Position numbers and translations under genes: made by a program. This document shows, one piece after another, positions 7,574 to 11,028 of a DNA stretch of 11,028 bases. The DNA lies in NCBI GenBank assembly GCA_011048855.1, contig DSCZ01000588.1, positions 1-11,028 of the forward strand, in the 5' to 3' direction. This stretch comes from Desulfobacteraceae bacterium (GTDB taxonomy: Bacteria > Desulfobacterota > DSM-4660 > Desulfatiglandales > Desulfatiglandaceae). The first letter of the stretch is position 1; each line of letters starts with the position of its first letter. A model generated the notes under the pieces. The model worked only from the letters and a program-made list of their open reading frames with translations, did no database searches and was not told the DNA's origin.

Positions 7574-8375
7574 GGCCCAAAAGAGCCTTGGCCAGCACTT
7601 TCTTGTTGATCGCGGCGTTGTCCGGGCTCTAATTGAAGGTGCTCGACTGGCACCCTCGGATGTGGTCGTCGAAATTGGGCCGGGACTCGGTGCTCTTACT
7701 TTTCCTCTGGCGGGTGAAGTTCGTCATGTCGTGGCTGTGGAGAAGGACATCAGGGCGTATGAGGAGCTTGAACGACGCCTTCGCGATATGTCGATTGGAA
7801 ATGTAGACCTGGTTCAGTGCGATATCCTGCGCTTTCCACTGGAGTCCGTCGCAGCGCGATTTTCGCGAAAGGTCACCGTGGTCGGCAATCTTCCCTACAA
7901 TATATCCAAGCCTGTTCTGGAAAAGCTTCTGCGAAGCCGTGAGGTCGTGGATCGTTCTATCTTGATGTTCCAGGCCGAAGTGGCCGACCGGCTCCTTGCT
8001 TCCCCCGGGGGTAAGGCATACGGGGCCTTGACGCTGATGGTTCGCTTCAGGGCCTCTGCAGGCCTGATTCTGAGTGTGCCGAAGGAGTCCTTCCGTCCAA
8101 AGCCTAAAGTGTCTTCAAAGGTGGTCTGCCTAGATTTTTCTTCTCCCTTTTGCGTGAACACGGATGATGAATCCCGGTTCGATACGGTGGTACGTGCGGC
8201 TTTCTCCCATCGCCGCAAAACCCTGATCAATTCGTTGATGGGTTCGGGGTATAAATGGCACAGAGAAATGCTGGCCGATGTACTGGCCGATTGTGGAATC
8301 GACCCTTCCAGAAGGGCGGAAACCCTGAACATGGAAGAATTCATGCACCTGGCCGCCCGCCTTAACCCCGCATAA
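7560..8375 (+). CDS. rsmA: 16S rRNA dimethyladenosine transferase RsmA (KsgA)
   Basis: A 271-residue SAM-dependent enzyme that dimethylates two adjacent adenosines (A1518/A1519 in E. coli numbering) in the 3' hairpin of 16S rRNA. Visible motifs: the N-terminal QKSLGQHFL at 7-15, SAM motif I VEIGPGLGALT at 37-47, the catalytic NLPYNIS at 110-116, QAEVADRLLASPGGKAYGALTLM at 148-170, FRPKPKVSS at 188-196, and AAFSHRRKTL at 223-232. ATG 7560 is chosen because it places the QKSLGQHFL block at the usual distance from the N-terminus and follows AGAAGGG. An in-frame upstream start at 7470 would add 30 unlike residues inside the DUF2062 gene. It is the last gene before a strong hairpin. Confidence 0.96.
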   Translation: MTGFRAQKSLGQHFLVDRGVVRALIEGARLAPSDVVVEIGPGLGALTFPLAGEVRHVVAVEKDIRAYEELERRLRDMSIGNVDLVQCDILRFPLESVAARFSRKVTVVGNLPYNISKPVLEKLLRSREVVDRSILMFQAEVADRLLASPGGKAYGALTLMVRFRASAGLILSVPKESFRPKPKVSSKVVCLDFSSPFCVNTDDESRFDTVVRAAFSHRRKTLINSLMGSGYKWHREMLADVLADCGIDPSRRAETLNMEEFMHLAARLNPA

Positions 8376-8376
8376 A

Positions 8377-8408
8377 CGAAGGGGCAGGCCCCTTTGCCTG
8401 CCCCTTCG
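8377..8408 (+). terminator. Perfect 13-bp hairpin just after rsmA, terminator-like but without a U tract
   Basis: The arms 8377-8389 and 8396-8408 are exact reverse complements around a six-base loop CCCTTT. The stem is GC-rich and starts two bases after the rsmA stop. The bases that follow (GTAATAAC) lack a T run, so it is not a textbook intrinsic terminator. It may terminate poorly, protect the 3' end of the upstream mRNA, or act as a repeated palindromic element. AAGGGGC at 8379-8385 can also pair with GCCCCTT at 8388-8394, a shorter competing fold. Confidence 0.6.
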
Positions 8409-8521
8409 GTAATAACTGGCAACACCTGCAAAAACAGCAACTACAGGGGGGGCAACACGATTGACAAAATTATGACACGGTGTTACCGATCGTACAGTTT
8501 CAACAAAAACAGGGGGCATAC
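8409..8521 (+). promoter_or_regulatory. panC leader with repeated GGCAACAC motif and a TTGACA box
   Basis: This 113-base gap holds GGCAACACC (8418-8426), GGCAACACG (8451-8459) and GGTGTTACC (8479-8487). The third is the reverse complement of GGTAACACC, one base different from the first. TTGACA at 8461-8466 is a perfect -35 box, but no good -10 box lies 16-18 bases downstream. ATGACA (8472-8477) with TACAGT (8493-8498) at 15 bases is an alternative. AGGGGG at 8511-8516 is the panC ribosome site. A promoter or operator here is likely by position but not proven. Confidence 0.35.
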
Positions 8522-9364
8522 ATGAGGATAATTGAATCGGTCTCCGGTATGCAATCGGCCGCCGACGGGTTCAGGGCGTCGGGAAGAAGCATAGGTCTGG
8601 TTCCCACAATGGGCTATTTGCATGAGGGTCATCTCGAACTGATGCGTACCGCCGCTCAACAATCCGACGTGGTGGTAGCCAGTATTTTTGTCAATCCCAC
8701 CCAGTTCGGGCCCGGAGAGGACCTTGAACAGTACCCGAGGGATTTCGATGGTGATGTGCAAAAGGCCGGCAAGGCCGGTGTGGATGTGATATTTTCACCG
8801 AGCGGGGAGGAGATGTATCCGAAGGGGTTCCAGACAAAGGTCCGGGTCGAACGGGTGACGAAACATCTTTGCGGCATTTTCCGTCCGGTTCATTTTGAAG
8901 GTGTGACAACCGTGGTGTGTAAATTGTTCAACTGCGTTAAACCAGACCTGGCTGTATTCGGAGAAAAGGATTTCCAGCAGCTTGTGGTCATTGAGCGGAT
9001 GACGGTTGATCTAAATATGAACATTCGCATCGTTGGCGTGCCCGTTCAACGGGAGCCCGACGGGCTCGCAATGAGTTCTCGGAACTCTTATCTCATCGGG
9101 CAGGAACGCCATTCTGCACTTTGTCTTTTCAAATCTCTACAGCTTGCAAAGCGTCTTTACAGCAGGGGGGAAAGGAACGCTCGGACCATAAGGGATGCGG
9201 TGATCGACTTGATTGCCTCGCATCCTTTCACCTCTGTGGATTATGTCACGTTGTGCGATCCGGTTTCGCTGGAAGATGTGGAAGTCCTTGAGCGGAAGAC
9301 GTTGCTGGCCCTCGCGGTAAACGTAGGCCGGACAAGGTTGATTGACAACTGCATCCTTGGGTGA
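8522..9364 (+). CDS. panC: Pantothenate synthetase PanC
   Basis: A 280-residue cytoplasmic enzyme condensing pantoate and beta-alanine with ATP to pantothenate, the precursor of CoA and of the phosphopantetheine used by AcpS upstream. It is of the HIGH-type nucleotidylyltransferase fold: PTMGYLHEGH at 28-37 (ATP-binding H34, H37), FVNPTQFGPGEDLEQYPR at 56-73, HFEGVTTVVCKLF at 114-126, FGEKDFQQL at 146-154, the KMSKS-like MSSRNSYL at 184-191, and TRLIDN near the C-terminus. ATG 8522 has AGGGGG five bases upstream and gives the standard length. GTG 8480 in the same frame would place the start in the leader repeats. Neither panB nor panD is visible nearby. Confidence 0.96.
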   Translation: MRIIESVSGMQSAADGFRASGRSIGLVPTMGYLHEGHLELMRTAAQQSDVVVASIFVNPTQFGPGEDLEQYPRDFDGDVQKAGKAGVDVIFSPSGEEMYPKGFQTKVRVERVTKHLCGIFRPVHFEGVTTVVCKLFNCVKPDLAVFGEKDFQQLVVIERMTVDLNMNIRIVGVPVQREPDGLAMSSRNSYLIGQERHSALCLFKSLQLAKRLYSRGERNARTIRDAVIDLIASHPFTSVDYVTLCDPVSLEDVEVLERKTLLALAVNVGRTRLIDNCILG

Positions 9365-9521
9365 AAATCAAACCAGCTTCCAGCGCTTGAACAAGGGAGA
9401 ATTATTTGCACCCGGCTGTTAAAAAAAGGGTTCACCTGCCTGGTTTCCCTCCGGAAATACCAGGTGGAAACCAGCTATCCCCCCTGAGAGGAAAAACGGT
9501 TCATAGCCCGGGGGATTCCTT
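9365..9521 (+). promoter_or_regulatory. Leader of the APH-family kinase gene with mutually exclusive hairpins
   Basis: The 157-base gap has no ORF of note. CCTGGTTTCC (9439-9448) can pair with GGAA at 9453-9456 plus ACCAGG at 9459-9464 (10 bp, two-base bulge, loop CTCC). Within it, CTGGTTTCC (9440-9448) can instead pair with GGAAACCAG (9466-9474), a perfect 9-bp stem. CACCTG (9433-9438) can pair with CAGGTG (9461-9466). I see no U tract and no convincing promoter. GGGGGAT at 9510-9516 is the ribosome site of the next gene. Confidence 0.4.
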
Positions 9522-10607
9522 ATGACATGCGGAGAATTCGAAGACAGAAAAACACCGGTGGAACCGCCTCCGGATTTACCGAGCTCATTGAGCCGGTTTG
9601 GGATCCATGAAAGTTTCGGGAGGGATTCCCGTTATTTGATCCCGCTTAAAGGAGATGGATCGTCACGGTGCTTTTTCAGAATGAAATCGGGGAATTCTTT
9701 GGAGACGTTCATCGTGATGAGCAATCCTCCGGTGGACAAAACTGCATTGCTGGAGAATTTAGCCTACCATCGAATCGGCCGGCATCTGAAGAGCCGGGGG
9801 GTGCCCGTGCCCGAAATTTATTATGCAGACCATCAACGAGGATGCATTGTTCTTGAAGACCTCGGCGATACGAGCCTTCAGGAATATATTGTCCGGCTTG
9901 ACGATCCTCTTCCTGTATTTGAAAAGGTGCTGGATGTCCTGCTTCATTTACAGTACGAGGGGGTTGAAGGCTTTGACCCGCGCTGGTGCTGTCAAACACC
10001 GCGTTATGACCGGACGGTTATGGTTCTGCTGGAGGCATGTTATTTCAGGGAGGCTTTCCTGCGAGGATACATGGGGGTAACGGAAGATCTCGGCCGCCTG
10101 GAGCGTTGCTTTCTGCATTGTGCAGAAGTCATTTCCGGGCGTCTTAATTTTTGCCTTCTTCACAGGGATTTTCAATCCAGGAATATAATGATCTCAAACG
10201 GGCGGATCCGGATAATTGACTGGCAGAGCTCCAGGCTCGGTCCACCGGGCTACGATCTGGCTTCGCTTGTGATAGACCCGTATACCGGGTTAAATGATGA
10301 GCACAGGACTTTTTTGATCGAAACCTACCTGGCGAAGTCCGGTGAGAAGTTTCCTTTCAGGGCAGAGGATTTCATGGCGATCTATCCTTACCTGGCACTC
10401 CAGAGAAACATGCAGATTCTCGGCGCTTTTGCTTATTTGAGTATGGCTAAAGGGAAAAAGGAATTCGAGGTGTATATCGCTCCGGCATTCAAACGGCTGA
10501 AGGCCCAGCTCGAAGAGATGGAGGACAAGGCGCTTTTTCCGTTATTGGAGCTTGTGAGGGGAATTAAGGGGGCTTCAGCCGGAAAACTTTTCAAAAAACA
10601 AAATTGA
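9522..10607 (+). CDS. Aminoglycoside-phosphotransferase-fold kinase (AmgK-like, COG3178 type)
   Basis: A 361-residue predicted cytoplasmic small-molecule kinase with a protein-kinase-like fold. The N-lobe has GDGSSRCFFRM at 44-54, where this group has its nucleotide-binding loop, and the hinge-like CIVLEDLGDTSLQEYI at 98-113. The catalytic loop LLHRDFQSRNIMI at 212-224 gives D216 and N221. The metal-binding segment IIDWQSSRLGPPGYDLASLV at 231-250 gives D233. Its closest described relatives are sugar-1-kinases such as AmgK (N-acetylmuramate/N-acetylglucosamine, cell-wall recycling), but the partner uridylyltransferase MurU is not adjacent, so the substrate is open. Antibiotic resistance is not implied. 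ATG 9522 has GGGGGAT upstream with about 5-base spacing. The stop codon lies inside a TTGACA box that probably serves the next gene. Confidence 0.85.
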   Translation: MTCGEFEDRKTPVEPPPDLPSSLSRFGIHESFGRDSRYLIPLKGDGSSRCFFRMKSGNSLETFIVMSNPPVDKTALLENLAYHRIGRHLKSRGVPVPEIYYADHQRGCIVLEDLGDTSLQEYIVRLDDPLPVFEKVLDVLLHLQYEGVEGFDPRWCCQTPRYDRTVMVLLEACYFREAFLRGYMGVTEDLGRLERCFLHCAEVISGRLNFCLLHRDFQSRNIMISNGRIRIIDWQSSRLGPPGYDLASLVIDPYTGLNDEHRTFLIETYLAKSGEKFPFRAEDFMAIYPYLALQRNMQILGAFAYLSMAKGKKEFEVYIAPAFKRLKAQLEEMEDKALFPLLELVRGIKGASAGKLFKKQN

Positions 10608-10632
10608 CACCACGCCCACCGGTCAATAATAT
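10604..10632 (+). promoter_or_regulatory. Candidate sigma70-type promoter for the HIT gene
   Basis: A perfect -35 TTGACA at 10604-10609 is followed by exactly 17 bases and then TAATAT at 10627-10632 (4 of 6 matches to TATAAT). It lies about 105 bases before the HIT start, and its -35 box contains the TGA stop of the kinase gene. The box, the spacing and the following AT-rich stretch are all good, so this is the most convincing promoter in the window. Confidence 0.55.
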
Positions 10633-10737
10633 AGCAGGTGTCCATCCGGAAATATCGGATGAAACTGGGAGACTTCAGTGATGCTGTTCAGCCAGGCCGC
10701 CGTCTAGCCCTGGACTGCGCCGCCATGGAGGTTTGAG

Positions 10738-11028
10738 ATGGAAGAATGTGTTTTCTGTAAAATCGTCGAAGGGAAGCTTCCCTGTTTCAAGATATTCGAA
10801 AACGAGCACGTGCTGGGCTTTGCAGACATAAACCCTATCTCCAGGGGTCACTGTCTTGTGATTCCGAAGGCTCATTCGGAGAACCTGATGGAAATCCCGG
10901 CAGAGGACCTTTTTGCGGTTAATCAGGCTGCAAAAGATATTTCCCTTGCAATGAAAGAATCTCTCGGGGCTGCAGGCATCGCTTGCATTCAGCTTAACGG
11001 CAGGCAGGTAAACCAGGTGGTGATGCAC
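10738..11028 (+). CDS. HIT-family (histidine triad) nucleotide-binding protein, 3' partial
   Basis: The first 97 residues of a HIT-domain hydrolase (HinT/Fhit superfamily, typically acting on AMP-linked or dinucleoside polyphosphate substrates). The N-terminus CVFCKIVEGKLP with C4 and C7 resembles the zinc-binding CxxC of HinT-like proteins. It is followed by DINPISRGHCLVIPKAHSENL at about 29-49 and NGRQVNQVVMH at 87-97. In the family the catalytic HxHxH triad begins at or just after this point, so the window cuts the gene inside its active-site motif. ATG 10738 has GGAGG at 10727-10731 with six-base spacing, and a good promoter lies 130 bases upstream. The 130-base gap before it also holds a weak six-bp stem (CATCCG/CGGATG, near 10640-10660). 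Confidence 0.93.
   Translation, partial: MEECVFCKIVEGKLPCFKIFENEHVLGFADINPISRGHCLVIPKAHSENLMEIPAEDLFAVNQAAKDISLAMKESLGAAGIACIQLNGRQVNQVVMH

Noticed and set aside
8880..8900. RPVHF in PanC where many homologues have RPGHF
   Set aside because: The position varies in other PanC proteins and all other active-site motifs are intact, so this is not evidence of lost function.
9522..10607. Reading the APH-fold gene as an antibiotic-resistance determinant
   Set aside because: The motifs (HRDFQSRN, IDWQ, GPPGYDLASL) fit the chromosomal AmgK-like sugar kinase group, and there is no mobile context.
10675..11028. Minus-strand open frame reaching the window's right edge
   Set aside because: The plus strand encodes a clear HIT-domain protein with a strong ribosome site; the reverse frame is its shadow.
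1..11028. CRISPR arrays, tRNA or rRNA genes, insertion sequences, integrases, toxin-antitoxin pairs
   Set aside because: None visible by eye; the strand is almost fully occupied by conserved single-copy-type genes.

Overview
The window is a dense, entirely plus-strand block of housekeeping genes from a bacterium of moderate GC content (about 50-58% in most stretches I counted). The order phoH - 7TM/HD phosphodiesterase (pgpH-like) - ybeY - acpS - tsaE - aspartate kinase - tsaD - DUF2062 - rsmA, then panC - APH-family kinase - HIT protein, together with the protein sequences, best suggests a deltaproteobacterium in the broad sense (Desulfobacterota, for example a Syntrophobacter-like lineage). 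This lineage call is inference from gene order and family flavour. No marker in the window settles it.

Layout. Bases 2-8375 look like one long cluster of nine genes with gaps of at most 66 bases and several overlaps: pgpH/ybeY by 98 bases, tsaE/lysC by 10, DUF2062/rsmA by 14. It covers RNA metabolism and ribosome quality (PhoH, YbeY, RsmA), tRNA t6A modification (TsaE, TsaD), cyclic-dinucleotide turnover (PgpH-like), acyl-carrier-protein activation (AcpS), aspartate-family amino acid synthesis (aspartate kinase) and a small membrane protein (DUF2062). A perfect 13-bp hairpin lies two bases after the rsmA stop. After it come panC with its own 147-base leader, an aminoglycoside-phosphotransferase-fold kinase behind a 157-base leader with competing hairpins, and a HIT-family gene behind a good sigma70-like promoter. 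The first gene is cut at its 5' end and the last at its 3' end by the window edges.

How the genes fit together. PhoH and YbeY are a classical pair in rRNA maturation and RNA quality control. TsaE and TsaD are two components of the threonylcarbamoyl-adenosine machinery. The aspartate kinase between them commits aspartate toward threonine, lysine and methionine, and threonine is a substrate for t6A. RsmA dimethylates 16S rRNA.

I found no mobile element, CRISPR array, tRNA, rRNA or evident new defence or biosynthetic system. The points worth a second look are a strong internal Shine-Dalgarno plus ATG in lysC that would yield a free regulatory beta subunit, a 98-base out-of-frame overlap that extends the PgpH-like protein, two sharply AT-rich islands inside conserved catalytic genes, and structured or repeated leader sequences before panC and the kinase gene.
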